Shown: positions 1 to 8,552 of the stretch, in pieces
Layout: the number at the start of each line of letters is the position of its first letter
How positions within the stretch are numbered: the first letter of the stretch is position 1
NCBI RefSeq assembly: GCF_001056295.1
Contig: NZ_JVMD01000019.1
Location: 1 to 47,401, forward strand
Length of the DNA stretch: 47,401 nt
DNA from: Corynebacterium halotolerans
GTDB lineage: Bacteria; Actinomycetota; Actinomycetes; Mycobacteriales; Mycobacteriaceae
Direction: 5' to 3'
Notes under the pieces: generated by a model
Seen by the model: the letters and a program-made list of their open reading frames with translations, nothing else
Told to the model about the DNA's origin: nothing
Databases searched by the model: none
Program-made: the position numbers and the translations under genes

Positions 1-28
1 TACCCGGCGCTTCAAGCAGCGAGAGAAG

Positions 29-58
29 AACTTAGCACACCCGCCGAACACCGCGCAA
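29..58 (-). promoter_or_regulatory. Putative rRNA operon promoter P2
   Basis: On the minus strand a TTGCGC -35 box (53-58) and a TAAGTT -10 box (29-34) are separated by 18 bases. Transcription would leave the left edge of the window. The element resembles a second promoter about 114 bases upstream: both share TTGC, a central TGTTCG and a GTGTG run before the TAA of the -10. In mycobacteria and corynebacteria murA is commonly followed by the rRNA operon, so these are most likely rrn promoters. The rRNA itself is outside the window, so this is inference. Confidence 0.55.
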
Positions 59-142
59 GCAGCGTCCAACCAACAGTGTCTGTCTCTTCCCCCAACCAGC
101 GGCCCGTTTCACCTTGCGGCGTCGGCCTCGCTGACTCCCAGA

Positions 143-172
143 ACATTACACACGCCGCTTCGAACAAAGCAA
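143..172 (-). promoter_or_regulatory. Putative rRNA operon promoter P1
   Basis: On the minus strand a TTGCTT -35 box (167-172) and a TAATGT -10 box (143-148) are spaced by 18 bases, with GTG just before the -10. It lies 101 bases beyond the murA stop and reads toward the left edge. With the similar element at 29-58 it forms a tandem promoter pair, typical of actinobacterial rRNA leaders. No protein-coding gene fits the 272 bases left of murA; the short ORFs there are not convincing. Confidence 0.55.
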
Positions 173-215
173 AACGCCACGTCAACCCATGTTTCACCGC
201 AAACCCCGCAAACGC

Positions 216-257
216 CGACGGCCGGGATCCCGTTCCCGGGGATCCCGGCCGCCGTCG
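216..257 (-). terminator. Hairpin after murA
   Basis: A strong inverted repeat, with CGACGG plus CCGGGATCC on one side and its complement on the other (a three-base bulge on the right arm), starts 16 bases past the murA stop and lies between murA and the putative rRNA promoters. The T-run after it on the minus strand is poor, so it may terminate weakly or act as an mRNA 3' end structure. Confidence 0.45.
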
Positions 258-272
258 CAAAGCCGCGTTTTT

Positions 273-1535
273 CTAGCCCACCCGCTCGACCTCTGCGCCG
301 AGCGAATTGAGGGTCTCCACGAAACCCGGGTACCCGCGGTCGATGTGGTAGACGTCGTGCACTTCGGTGACGTCGCCCGGCTCGGTGCACAGGCCGGCGA
401 GCACCAGGCCGGCGCCCGCGCGGATGTCGGAGGACCACACGGGCGCGGAGCTCAGGCGCTCCTTGCCGCGGATCATCACGTGGTGCCCGTCGACGGTGGC
501 GTCGGTGCCCAGGCGGATCATCTCGTCGACGAAGCGGAACCGCGATTCGAAGACGTTCTCGGTGAGCACGCTGACGCCCTCGCTCACCGCGGCGAGCGCG
601 ATGGCCATCGGCTGCAGGTCCGTGGGGAATCCCGGGAACGGCAGGGTCTGGTAGTTCACTGCCTTCGCGCGGCCGTGCATGCGCACCCGGAATCCGGCGC
701 CGTAGGTCTCGACGTTCGCGCCGACGTTCTTCAGCTTCTCCAGCGCCAGGTGCAGGTGGCTGGGGTCGATGCCGCCGACGGTGATGTCGCCGCCGGTCAT
801 CGCGGCCGCGTACGCCCAGGTGCCGGCGACGATGCGGTCGCCGACGACCTCGTGGCGGGTCGGGGTGAGCTTCTCCACCCCATCGACGGTGATGGTGTTC
901 GACCCGGCGCCCCGGATGCGGGCGCCCATGGCCACGAGCATGTCGCACAGGTCGATGATCTCGGGCTCGCGGGCGGCGTTGTCCAGCACGGTGCGGCCCT
1001 CCGCCAGCACCGCCGCGGTGAGGATGTTCTCGGTCGCGCCGACGGACGGGAAGTCGAGCTTGATGTGCGCGCCCCGCAGGTGATCGGCCTCCGCCACCAC
1101 GCACCCGTGGTTGATGTAGGTCCGCGCCCCGAGCTTCTCCAGCCCCGACTGGTGCATGTCCAGCGGGCGCGAACCGATCGCGTCGCCGCCGGGCAGGGCG
1201 ACGACGGCCTCGCGGCAGCGGGCGGTCAACGGGCCGAGCACGCACACCGAGGCGCGGAACTGCCGCACCGCGTCGAAGTCGGCCCGCGGCGACAATTCGG
1301 CCGGCACGTCGATGCGAACGACGTCGCGCTCCCGTTCCACGGTGCAGCCGAGGCCCTCGAGCACGTTCTGCATCAGCGGGACGTCGTCGATGGCCGGGCA
1401 GTTGGTCAGCACGGTCGTGCCCTCCGCCAGCAGCGCCGCGCCCATCAGCTTCAGCACGGAGTTCTTCGCGCCGGCGACGCGGACCTGCCCGCTCAGCCGT
1501 GCGCCTCCCTTGACCAGGAATCGTTCATTCGCCAC
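273..1535 (-). CDS. murA: UDP-N-acetylglucosamine 1-carboxyvinyltransferase
   Basis: This 420-residue cytoplasmic enzyme transfers enolpyruvate from PEP to UDP-GlcNAc, the first committed step of peptidoglycan synthesis. The EPSP-synthase-like fold is evident over the whole length, with the substrate-binding AGAKNS motif near residues 21-26 (Lys24) and the active-site loop [10 protein letters not shown] around residues 115-124. In most bacteria this loop carries a catalytic Cys; here residue 118 is Asp, as in mycobacteria, a change known to give fosfomycin insensitivity. The ATG at 1535 is divergent from the adenosyltransferase gene, with 47 bases between. Length matches the family. The gene is followed by tandem rRNA-type promoters, the classic mycobacterial murA-rrs order. 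Confidence 0.97.
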   Translation of the reverse strand: MANERFLVKGGARLSGQVRVAGAKNSVLKLMGAALLAEGTTVLTNCPAIDDVPLMQNVLEGLGCTVERERDVVRIDVPAELSPRADFDAVRQFRASVCVLGPLTARCREAVVALPGGDAIGSRPLDMHQSGLEKLGARTYINHGCVVAEADHLRGAHIKLDFPSVGATENILTAAVLAEGRTVLDNAAREPEIIDLCDMLVAMGARIRGAGSNTITVDGVEKLTPTRHEVVGDRIVAGTWAYAAAMTGGDITVGGIDPSHLHLALEKLKNVGANVETYGAGFRVRMHGRAKAVNYQTLPFPGFPTDLQPMAIALAAVSEGVSVLTENVFESRFRFVDEMIRLGTDATVDGHHVMIRGKERLSSAPVWSSDIRAGAGLVLAGLCTEPGDVTEVHDVYHIDRGYPGFVETLNSLGAEVERVG

Positions 1536-1570
1536 GGGAACAACGAAACCACACTTTCGCCGCCGCTGCC

Positions 1571-1582
1571 TAGAGTGGAGCC
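1571..1582 (+). promoter_or_regulatory. -10 box of leaderless pduO transcript
   Basis: TAGAGT at 1571-1576 lies six bases before the ATG at 1583, and no ribosome binding site precedes the ATG. The transcript would start at or next to the start codon, a frequent arrangement in actinobacteria. Confidence 0.5.
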
Positions 1583-2179
1583 ATGTCCGTTCACTTGACC
1601 CGCATTTACACCCGCACCGGCGACGACGGCACCACCGGCCTGTCCGATTTCAGCCGCGTCCCCAAGGATGATCCGCGCCTGGAGGCGTACGCGGATTGCG
1701 ACGAGGCGAACGCCGTCATCGGCCAGGTCCTCGTCTTCGGCGAACCGTCCGAGGACGTCGCCGCGGTGCTCCGGCACATCCAGAACGACCTCTTCGACGC
1801 CGGCGCCGACCTGGCCACCCCGATCGAGGAGAACCCGAAGTACCCGCCGCTGCGCATCACGGAGGATTACGTCACCCGCCTGGAGGGCTGGTGCGATTCG
1901 TTCAACGAGGACCTGCCGGCGCTGAACTCGTTCATCCTGCCGGGCGGCACGAAGGCGGGCGCGCTCCTCCACTCGGCGCGCGTGGTCGCCCGCCGCGCGG
2001 AGCGCAAGGCGTGGACCGCGGTGCGCGAGTTTCCCGACACCACGTCGGCGTGGCCGGCGAAGTACCTCAACCGGCTGTCGGACCTGCTGTTCATCCTGTC
2101 GCGGGTGGCCAACGGCGGAGACGACGTCCTGTGGGTCCCCGGCGGCGAGCGCGGCGGCGACGCCGGCTCCACCGAGTAG
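1583..2179 (+). CDS. pduO: PduO-type ATP:cob(I)alamin adenosyltransferase
   Basis: The 198-residue protein transfers the adenosyl group of ATP to cob(I)alamin to make adenosylcobalamin. The diagnostic N-terminal nucleotide loop [11 protein letters not shown] is at residues 10-20, and the C-terminal half carries the FILPGGT and [11 protein letters not shown] motifs that line the ATP/cobalamin site of the PduO family. The length fits the single-domain form. It is transcribed away from murA and converges on ramA, with 47 bases between. A PduO homologue next to murA is also the M. tuberculosis order. In this organism the product would serve AdoCbl enzymes such as methylmalonyl-CoA mutase and supply the ligand sensed by the two cobalamin riboswitches further along the window. 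Confidence 0.93.
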   Translation: MSVHLTRIYTRTGDDGTTGLSDFSRVPKDDPRLEAYADCDEANAVIGQVLVFGEPSEDVAAVLRHIQNDLFDAGADLATPIEENPKYPPLRITEDYVTRLEGWCDSFNEDLPALNSFILPGGTKAGALLHSARVVARRAERKAWTAVREFPDTTSAWPAKYLNRLSDLLFILSRVANGGDDVLWVPGGERGGDAGSTE

Positions 2180-2207
2180 GAGGACGGGGAAGCCGGGCCG
2201 CCGCGTC

Positions 2208-2241
2208 GATCAGGGCACGGTGCCGATCAGGGCAGGGCGCC
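2208..2241. repeat. 17-bp tandem repeat across the ramA stop
   Basis: Two adjacent 17-base units (2208-2224 and 2225-2241) agree at 15 positions. Unit two contains the last codons and stop of ramA; unit one is the same stretch in a non-coding copy just downstream, so the ramA tail and its stop appear to have been duplicated. Confidence 0.6.
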
Positions 2242-3063
2242 GATGCGGCGGGCGGCGTTGACCGCCTCGTATCGGGTGTGCGCGCCGAGCTTGCGCATCA
2301 CCGAACGCAGGTAGGACTTCACGGTTTCGGCGCCGATGCCCATTTCCTCGGCCGCCTCGACGTTGGTGTGGCCGAGCGCCACGCACGCCAGCACGTCGAG
2401 CTCGCGCGCCGACAGCTTGGTGGTCTGCTTCACGCGCACCGGCGTGACCATCTGGTCGCAGAGCTCCTCGAGCTCCTGGCGCAGCTTCTCGTCGTCGACG
2501 CGGTTGGCCAGCATGCGCAGCTTCGAGTGGGTGGAGCGGACCTGCTCCCACTCGGCGCCGTTCATGACGCGGCCGCCCTTGCCGCCGGAAGCGCGGTCCA
2601 TGTTGCGGCAGGCGTCCGCGACGGCCAGATCCTGCTCGAGGCACCGGGCGGTCATGGTGACCTCCTCCAGCACCTTGTCCCCCAGCCGCACCGAGGAGTG
2701 CACGCCGGCGTAGAGCACGCCGCGCACCTGGCGGGCGACGATCACGGGCACGGCGACGAGCGAGTGCAGTCCCTCGTCCTTGATGTTCTGGTCGTATTCG
2801 TGGGTGATCACCTTCGCGCGGAGGTAATCGCTGACGCCCACGGGCCGGCGGGTCGACATGACCCTGCCGCCGACGCCGGCACCGGATTCGATGACCAGAT
2901 TGTGCATCGCCGGGGTGCGCAGCCCCACCCAGTGGCTGATCTGCATCTTGCCGCCGTCGATGGCTTCCGCGTACATGGTCACCGGGATCCCGGTCGCGTT
3001 CTTGAGGGTGACCAGGGACGACTTGATTACCTCGTCGTCGTCCAGAATTCGGTGGGGATCCAT
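2227..3063 (-). CDS. ramA: RamA, LuxR-type regulator of acetate and central carbon metabolism
   Basis: The 278-residue product strongly resembles C. glutamicum RamA, which activates acetate, glyoxylate-shunt and other carbon genes. An N-terminal GAF-like sensor region (about residues 20-150) contains the conserved stretches GIPVTM, GVGGRV and DEGLHSLVAVPVIV. The C-terminal LuxR helix-turn-helix (about 215-275) has KLSARELDVLACVALGHTN and ends in ARRIGALP, as I recall for RamA. The ATG at 3063 is preferred over upstream in-frame starts because AGGAGG lies seven bases before it and the N-terminus MDPHRILDDDE matches RamA. The 326 bases upstream hold C- and G-runs of the kind RamA binds, consistent with autoregulation. 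The 3' end carries a small tandem duplication. Confidence 0.95.
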   Translation of the reverse strand: MDPHRILDDDEVIKSSLVTLKNATGIPVTMYAEAIDGGKMQISHWVGLRTPAMHNLVIESGAGVGGRVMSTRRPVGVSDYLRAKVITHEYDQNIKDEGLHSLVAVPVIVARQVRGVLYAGVHSSVRLGDKVLEEVTMTARCLEQDLAVADACRNMDRASGGKGGRVMNGAEWEQVRSTHSKLRMLANRVDDEKLRQELEELCDQMVTPVRVKQTTKLSARELDVLACVALGHTNVEAAEEMGIGAETVKSYLRSVMRKLGAHTRYEAVNAARRIGALP

Positions 3064-3304
3064 CAACCTGCCTCCTGCTGCCCTACCTGCTGCGCCGCCG
3101 CCAGGTGACCCCGAGCGGGGGGCGCGTTTCCGTACAGGGGAAACTATACCCTCCAAAAGGGTGCCCCTGCATTGAGGCGATTCTCACATTTTGACCGATG
3201 CCCCACCCCCGACGTTCATGAATATCTTCATTCAAATCATGCGGGTCCCCGAAGGCATGCCCGTTTCCCACCCCCGAGCGGTCCCCGGGTGCGGGGCGCG
3301 CACG
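3064..3304. other. ramA upstream region, no gene
   Basis: No ORF here has a credible start and codon pattern. The stretch holds several runs of four to six G or C flanked as in the RamA half-site (for example around 3111-3124, 3156-3171 and 3199-3211), which could serve autoregulation. I could not place a confident promoter. Confidence 0.4.
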
Positions 3305-3352
3305 AAAAAGACCGGCCGTCGGCAAGCGAAAACTCCGCTTGACGACGGCCGG
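3305..3352 (-). terminator. Rho-independent terminator of the mmsA operon
   Basis: On the minus strand a long stem (CCGGCCGTCG and partner, continued by CAAGCG/CGCTTG with one mismatch) is followed by TCTTTTTC. It lies about 38 bases after the enoyl-CoA hydratase stop. One arm contains the repeated word GCTTGACGACGG (3337-3348) and the other a one-mismatch inverted copy. Confidence 0.85.
3337..3348 (+). repeat. Repeated word GCTTGACGACGG, copy 1
   Basis: Exact copy in the stem of the terminator. Other copies: 21249-21260 (-), 24888-24899 (+), 26449-26459 (-, 11 of 12), 36743-36754 (-), 44793-44804 (-), 45872-45883 (+). Confidence 0.7.
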
Positions 3353-3389
3353 CCGGGAAACGTTCCCCCGTCAGCCGGGGGTCAGCCGG

Positions 3390-4169
3390 TCAGCGCTCCC
3401 ACTCGGGCTTGCGCTTCTCGGCGAAGGCGTTCATGCCCTCGAACTTGTCGGCCGTGGCGAACAGCGAGTAGAAGACGCGGCGCTCGTAGTGGATGCCCTC
3501 GGCCAGGGACGTCTCCAGCGCGCGGTCGACGGCGTCGGTGGCGATGTAGGACGCCGTCAGCGGCATGCCGGCGACCTTCTCCGCGACCTTCGCGACCTCC
3601 TCGGCGAAGCCCTCCAGCGGCAGGATGCGCGAGACCAGGCCCGAACGCTCGGCCTCCTCGGCGTCCATCATGCGGCCGGTGAGCACCAGGTCCATCGCCT
3701 TGTACTTGCCCACGGCGCGGGTCAGGCGCTGCGAGCCGCCCATGCCGGGGATGACGCCCAGGGTGATCTCGGGCTGGCCGAACTTCGCGTTGTCCGCGGC
3801 CAGGATGATGTCGCCCATCATCGCCAGCTCGCAGCCGCCGCCCAGCGCGTAGCCGGACACCGCGGAGATGATCGGCGTGCGCACGCGCGACAGGCGGTCC
3901 CAGCCGGAGAACAGCTCGTCCAGGTACGCGTCCTTGTACGAAAGGTCCTTCATCTCCTTGATGTCGGCGCCGGCCGCGAAGGCCTTCTCCGAGCCGATGA
4001 TCACGATGGCGCCGATGCCGCGGTCGCGGTCGTAGCCCTCGACGGCTTCCACCAGCTCGTTCATGACCGTGGAGTTCAGGGCGTTGAGCGCCTTGGGGCG
4101 GTTGAGCGTGATCGTGGCCACGCGCCCCTCGACGGAGGTGAGGATGGTTTCGTAAGTGGCGTCGGACAT
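3390..4169 (-). CDS. Enoyl-CoA hydratase (crotonase family)
   Basis: This 259-residue protein hydrates 2-enoyl-CoA thioesters. Crotonase features are clear: the oxyanion-hole region AAGADIKEM (about 66-74), the GGGCELAM motif with Glu114, and [15 protein letters not shown] with Glu134, giving both catalytic Glu residues of true hydratases rather than isomerases or hydrolases. Length is typical. It is the last gene of the operon with mmsA, an acyl-CoA dehydrogenase and mmsB, starting nine bases after the mmsB stop, so the natural substrate is probably methacrylyl-CoA (valine pathway). A purpose in general fatty-acid oxidation cannot be excluded. A strong terminator follows. Confidence 0.92.
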   Translation of the reverse strand: MSDATYETILTSVEGRVATITLNRPKALNALNSTVMNELVEAVEGYDRDRGIGAIVIIGSEKAFAAGADIKEMKDLSYKDAYLDELFSGWDRLSRVRTPIISAVSGYALGGGCELAMMGDIILAADNAKFGQPEITLGVIPGMGGSQRLTRAVGKYKAMDLVLTGRMMDAEEAERSGLVSRILPLEGFAEEVAKVAEKVAGMPLTASYIATDAVDRALETSLAEGIHYERRVFYSLFATADKFEGMNAFAEKRKPEWER

Positions 4170-4178
4170 TGGTTTCGC

Positions 4179-5096
4179 CTAGTTCCTTTCGTCGGAGGCC
4201 GTGCCATCGGCCCGGGTCTGTTCAATGATGGCAGAGAAGTCCAGGCCGCCGTTGCCGTCCGCCAGGAACCGCGAGTAAAGCTCGCGGGCCAGGCGGCCCA
4301 TCGGGGCGGAGGTGCCCGCGGTGTCCAGGGCATGCTCGGCCAGGCCGAGGTCCTTGTCCATCAGCGCGGTGGCGAAGCCGGGCTTGAAGCCGTTGTTCGC
4401 CGGCGACGTCGGCACCGGGCCCGGGACCGGGCAGTTAACGGTCAGCGACCAGCAGGCGCCGGTCGAGTTGGAGACCACCTCGTGGAACGCCTCCGGCGAC
4501 AGGCCCAGCTTCTCGCCGAGGACCATCGCCTCGCCGATGGCGATCTGCTCGATGGCCAGCACCATGTTGTTGCAGACCTTCGCGGCCTGGCCGGCGCCCG
4601 AGTCGCCGCAGTGGACGATCGACCGGCCCATGTGCTCCAGCACCGGGCGGGCGCGCTCGACGTCGGCGGCGTCGCCGCCGACCATGAACGCCAGCGTGCC
4701 GGCGGCGGCGCCGGAGACGCCGCCGGAGACCGGGGCGTCGACGTGCCGGTGGCCGGCCGCGGCGACGCGGGCCGACAGCTCGCGGGCGTCGTCGACGGCG
4801 ATGGTCGACGAATCGATGAACAGCGCCCCACCCGGGGTGGCGGGCAGCAGCTCGTCGTAGACCGCGCCCACGATCTTGCCGTTGGGCAGCATGGTGACCA
4901 CGGCGTCGGCGGCGGTGACCGCGTCGACGGCGTTGTCGTGGACCGTGACGCCGGCGTCGGCGGCCGCCCGGCGGGCCTCCGGCGACGGGTCGGACCCGTG
5001 GACGGTCAGGCCGGCCTTGGCCAGGTTGGCGGCCATGGGGCCGCCCATGTTGCCCAGGCCGATGACGGCCACGGTGCGGATGTCGGTGGTGCTCAT
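4179..5096 (-). CDS. mmsB: 3-hydroxyisobutyrate dehydrogenase
   Basis: This 305-residue NAD-dependent enzyme oxidises 3-hydroxyisobutyrate to methylmalonate semialdehyde in valine catabolism. The N-terminal Rossmann motif GLGNMGGPMAANLAKAG (about 14-30) begins the protein, the beta-hydroxyacid dehydrogenase substrate motif DAPVSGGVSGA is near the middle, and the catalytic-lysine helix GAGQAAKVCNN follows. Length and order fit the MmsB family. GGAGC precedes the ATG at about ten bases. It sits between the acyl-CoA dehydrogenase and the enoyl-CoA hydratase on the same strand, and its product is the substrate of mmsA upstream. The paralogous glyoxylate/tartronate semialdehyde reductases are the main alternative; the operon favours MmsB. 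Confidence 0.93.
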   Translation of the reverse strand: MSTTDIRTVAVIGLGNMGGPMAANLAKAGLTVHGSDPSPEARRAAADAGVTVHDNAVDAVTAADAVVTMLPNGKIVGAVYDELLPATPGGALFIDSSTIAVDDARELSARVAAAGHRHVDAPVSGGVSGAAAGTLAFMVGGDAADVERARPVLEHMGRSIVHCGDSGAGQAAKVCNNMVLAIEQIAIGEAMVLGEKLGLSPEAFHEVVSNSTGACWSLTVNCPVPGPVPTSPANNGFKPGFATALMDKDLGLAEHALDTAGTSAPMGRLARELYSRFLADGNGGLDFSAIIEQTRADGTASDERN

Positions 5097-5147
5097 CTCG
5101 GTTCTCGCTCCTCGTTGGTGGGGTGGTTCGTCGTCAGGCGGTCGGGG

Positions 5148-6305
5148 CTAGAAGGCCAGCGCGCCCTTGGCGGCGGCACGGCCGATCATCATGCGCATGA
5201 TTTCGTTGGTGCCCTCGAGGATGCGCATGACGCGCAGGTCGCGGACGATGCGCTCGACGTCGTACTCCTCCAGGTAGCCGTAGCCGCCGTGGAGCTGCAG
5301 GGCCTCGTCGGCGACCTTGAAGCACGTCTCGGTGACGTGGAGCTTCGCCATCGCGCAGGCCTCGGCGTAGCCCGGGGCCTTGGTGTCCAGGGCATTCGCC
5401 GCGTGCGAGAGCATCAGGCGCGACGACTGCAGGCCGGCGGCCATGTCCGCGATGCGGTGGCGCAGGGCGTCGTTGTCCACCAGGGAACCGCCGAAGGCCT
5501 TGCGGTCGCGCAGGTAGGACACCGCGCGGCCGAAGGCGAACTCCGCGCCGCCCAGCGCGCAGGCCGCGATGTTGATGCGGCCGCCGTTGAGCCCGCGCAT
5601 GGCCATGGTGAAGCCCTTGCCCAGCCCCTCCTCGCCGCCGATCAGGCGGTCGGCGGGCACGCGCACGCCGTCGAACATGACCTGGGCGGTCGGCTGGTTG
5701 CGCCAGCCCATCTTCTTCTCGTTCGGGCCGAAGGACAGCCCCGGGGTGCCCTTGTCCACCAGGAACGCAGAGATGCCCTTGGCACCCTCCTCGCCGGTGC
5801 GGGCCATGACCAGGTACACGTCCGACGCGCCGGCGCCGGAGATGAACTGCTTCACGCCGTCGAGGACCCACTCGTCGCCGTCCTTGACCGCGCGGGTCGA
5901 TAGCGACGCGGCGTCCGAGCCGGCGTCGGGCTCGGTCAGGCAGTAGGAGCCCATGATCTCCATCGCCGCCAGCTTCGGCATGAACTCGGCGCGCTGCTCC
6001 TCGGTGCCGAACTCGTCGACCATCCACGTGACCATGTTGTGGATGGACAGGAAGGCCGAGGTGACCGGGCAGCCGCGGGCGATGCGGTTGAACACCACGA
6101 CGCCGTCGGACCGGGTCAGGCCGGTGCCGCCGTGGTCCTCCGAGCAGTACAGGGCGCCCACGCCCAGCTCGGCCAGGCCGCGCATCTCGTCGACGGGGAA
6201 ATGGTGGGTCGCGTCCCATTCGGCGGCGTTGGGCGCGATGTGCTTGGCCACGTACGCGTCGATGGTGTCGGCGAGCATCTTCTGGTCTTCGGTGATCCAG
6301 GTCAT
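5148..6305 (-). CDS. Acyl-CoA dehydrogenase, probably isobutyryl-CoA dehydrogenase
   Basis: This 385-residue FAD enzyme has the full acyl-CoA dehydrogenase layout: helical N-domain, the FAD/substrate motif YCLTEPDAGSDAASL (about 129-143), and the C-terminal LHGGYGYLEEYDVERIVRDLR signature followed by ILEGTNEI. The catalytic base is probably Glu364 in the EGTNEI motif, the position used by short and medium chain enzymes. Operon context (mmsA, mmsB, enoyl-CoA hydratase) suggests oxidation of isobutyryl-CoA to methacrylyl-CoA. AGGAAGG lies just before the ATG at 6305. Substrate specificity is inferred from neighbours only; 2-methylbutyryl-CoA is also possible. Confidence 0.92.
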   Translation of the reverse strand: MTWITEDQKMLADTIDAYVAKHIAPNAAEWDATHHFPVDEMRGLAELGVGALYCSEDHGGTGLTRSDGVVVFNRIARGCPVTSAFLSIHNMVTWMVDEFGTEEQRAEFMPKLAAMEIMGSYCLTEPDAGSDAASLSTRAVKDGDEWVLDGVKQFISGAGASDVYLVMARTGEEGAKGISAFLVDKGTPGLSFGPNEKKMGWRNQPTAQVMFDGVRVPADRLIGGEEGLGKGFTMAMRGLNGGRINIAACALGGAEFAFGRAVSYLRDRKAFGGSLVDNDALRHRIADMAAGLQSSRLMLSHAANALDTKAPGYAEACAMAKLHVTETCFKVADEALQLHGGYGYLEEYDVERIVRDLRVMRILEGTNEIMRMMIGRAAAKGALAF

Positions 6306-6380
6306 GGGTACCTTCCTGATCTTCCTGTGGTTCCGGCGGGTTTTCGCGGGCGGCGGGCGGTGGGCCGTGGCCGGTGGGGC

Positions 6381-7901
<1,521 letters not shown>

Positions 7902-7941
7902 GCCTGGTGTTCCCTTCGTCGCGGGCGGTTGCCCGCCGCAG

Positions 7942-7965
7942 TTCGGTTAATGATCACTAACCGAA
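7942..7965. promoter_or_regulatory. 24-bp palindromic operator upstream of mmsA
   Basis: Arms TTCGGTTA and TAACCGAA flank a central TGATCA; only one position pair breaks the symmetry. It lies 40 bases before the mmsA ATG. The left twelve bases (TTCGGTTAATGA) recur exactly at the start of the acetyl-CoA hydrolase gene (29571-29582). The size and symmetry suit a TetR- or GntR-type dimer; the regulator is not identified. Confidence 0.65.
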
Positions 7966-7971
7966 AAGGTA

Positions 7972-7987
7972 TGTGACGGGGGTCACG
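7972..7987. promoter_or_regulatory. GlxR-like (CRP-type) site upstream of mmsA
   Basis: TGTGA, six bases, TCACG matches the corynebacterial GlxR consensus TGTGA-N6-TCACA except for the last base. Its G-run spacer plus another run at 7997-8003 also resemble RamA half-sites about 20 bases apart. It suggests carbon-source control of the mmsA operon. Confidence 0.55.
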
Positions 7988-8164
7988 AAATCTAGCCGGG
8001 GGCAAAAGCAATTCACGAACGGGGTTGGCGAGTGAAGATTGCGAATCGCTTGTTAACTCTTGGATCCCCAGCATATGGGCCACCAACACCATTACCCACC
8101 TTGCTTTACGACGCCCCCGCGCACCCGATTCGCCGAACGAGTTTTCTTTTTGCGAATCCTCCCC
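7988..8164. other. Non-coding stretch between mmsA and metE
   Basis: No credible ORF. A possible + strand promoter TTGTTA (8050-8055) with CATATG (8072-8077) at 16-base spacing is visible but weak. The stretch is notably less GC-rich than its surroundings, as expected for a divergent promoter region. Confidence 0.4.
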
Positions 8165-8170
8165 TATGGT
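8165..8170 (+). promoter_or_regulatory. -10 box of metE
   Basis: TATGGT ends five bases before the first paired base of the cobalamin riboswitch (8176), so the transcript would begin at the aptamer. No good -35 box is seen, only a T-rich stretch around 8141-8150. Confidence 0.45.
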
Positions 8171-8175
8171 GAGCT

Positions 8176-8375
8176 GCGCAACAGGTTCCGCCCCCGCGTT
8201 CACCGCGGGGTGTCGGTCGCAAGAGGGAATCCGGTGAGAATCCGGAGCTGTCCCGCAGCGGTATGCCGGAACGAAAGCCGTCAGAGGCACTGGGGTCGAT
8301 CCCTGGGAAGCGACGGCCGGTAGGTCCCCGCCCGATTGGGCGTCGCCGGCGAGCCCGAATACCTGCCCGTTGCGC
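8176..8375 (+). ncRNA. Cobalamin riboswitch controlling metE
   Basis: The closing stem is formed by GCGCAAC (8176-8182) and GTTGCGC (8369-8375), with AGGT and ACCT continuing it. Inside are conserved cobalamin-riboswitch elements: GGTGAGAATCCGGAGC, TGTCCCGCAGCGGT, the GGCACTGG box and GGGAAG before a GTAGG segment, then GAGCCCGAATACCTGCC. About 178 bases separate the aptamer from the metE ATG and would hold the expression platform. B12 binding should shut off the B12-independent methionine synthase when the B12-dependent enzyme can work. Confidence 0.93.
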
Positions 8376-8552
8376 CGGCTCATCCGATCCGGCTCACCGA
8401 GGGCGCCCGCGGACAGGCGCGACGTGGCAAAACCCGATGGGCGCGGACGTCGTTTCGGCGATGTCGCACACGCGCGTCTCCCATCGGATGCTCCCGCGTG
8501 CGGTCCGCGAGCGGCCCCGGTCTTTCTTGACGAGGATCGAGGAGATCACCCA

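Noticed and set aside
5129..5140. A further copy of the repeated 12-base word between mmsB and the acyl-CoA dehydrogenase gene
   Set aside because: It reads TTCGTCGTCAGGC on the plus strand, with at least two differences from the word, so it was not counted.
3339..5903. An 854-codon open frame on the plus strand
   Set aside because: It is antisense to the enoyl-CoA hydratase, mmsB and acyl-CoA dehydrogenase genes, which have clear family motifs. Its His/Gly/Arg/Asp-rich, low-complexity translation is the usual shadow of GC3-rich genes.
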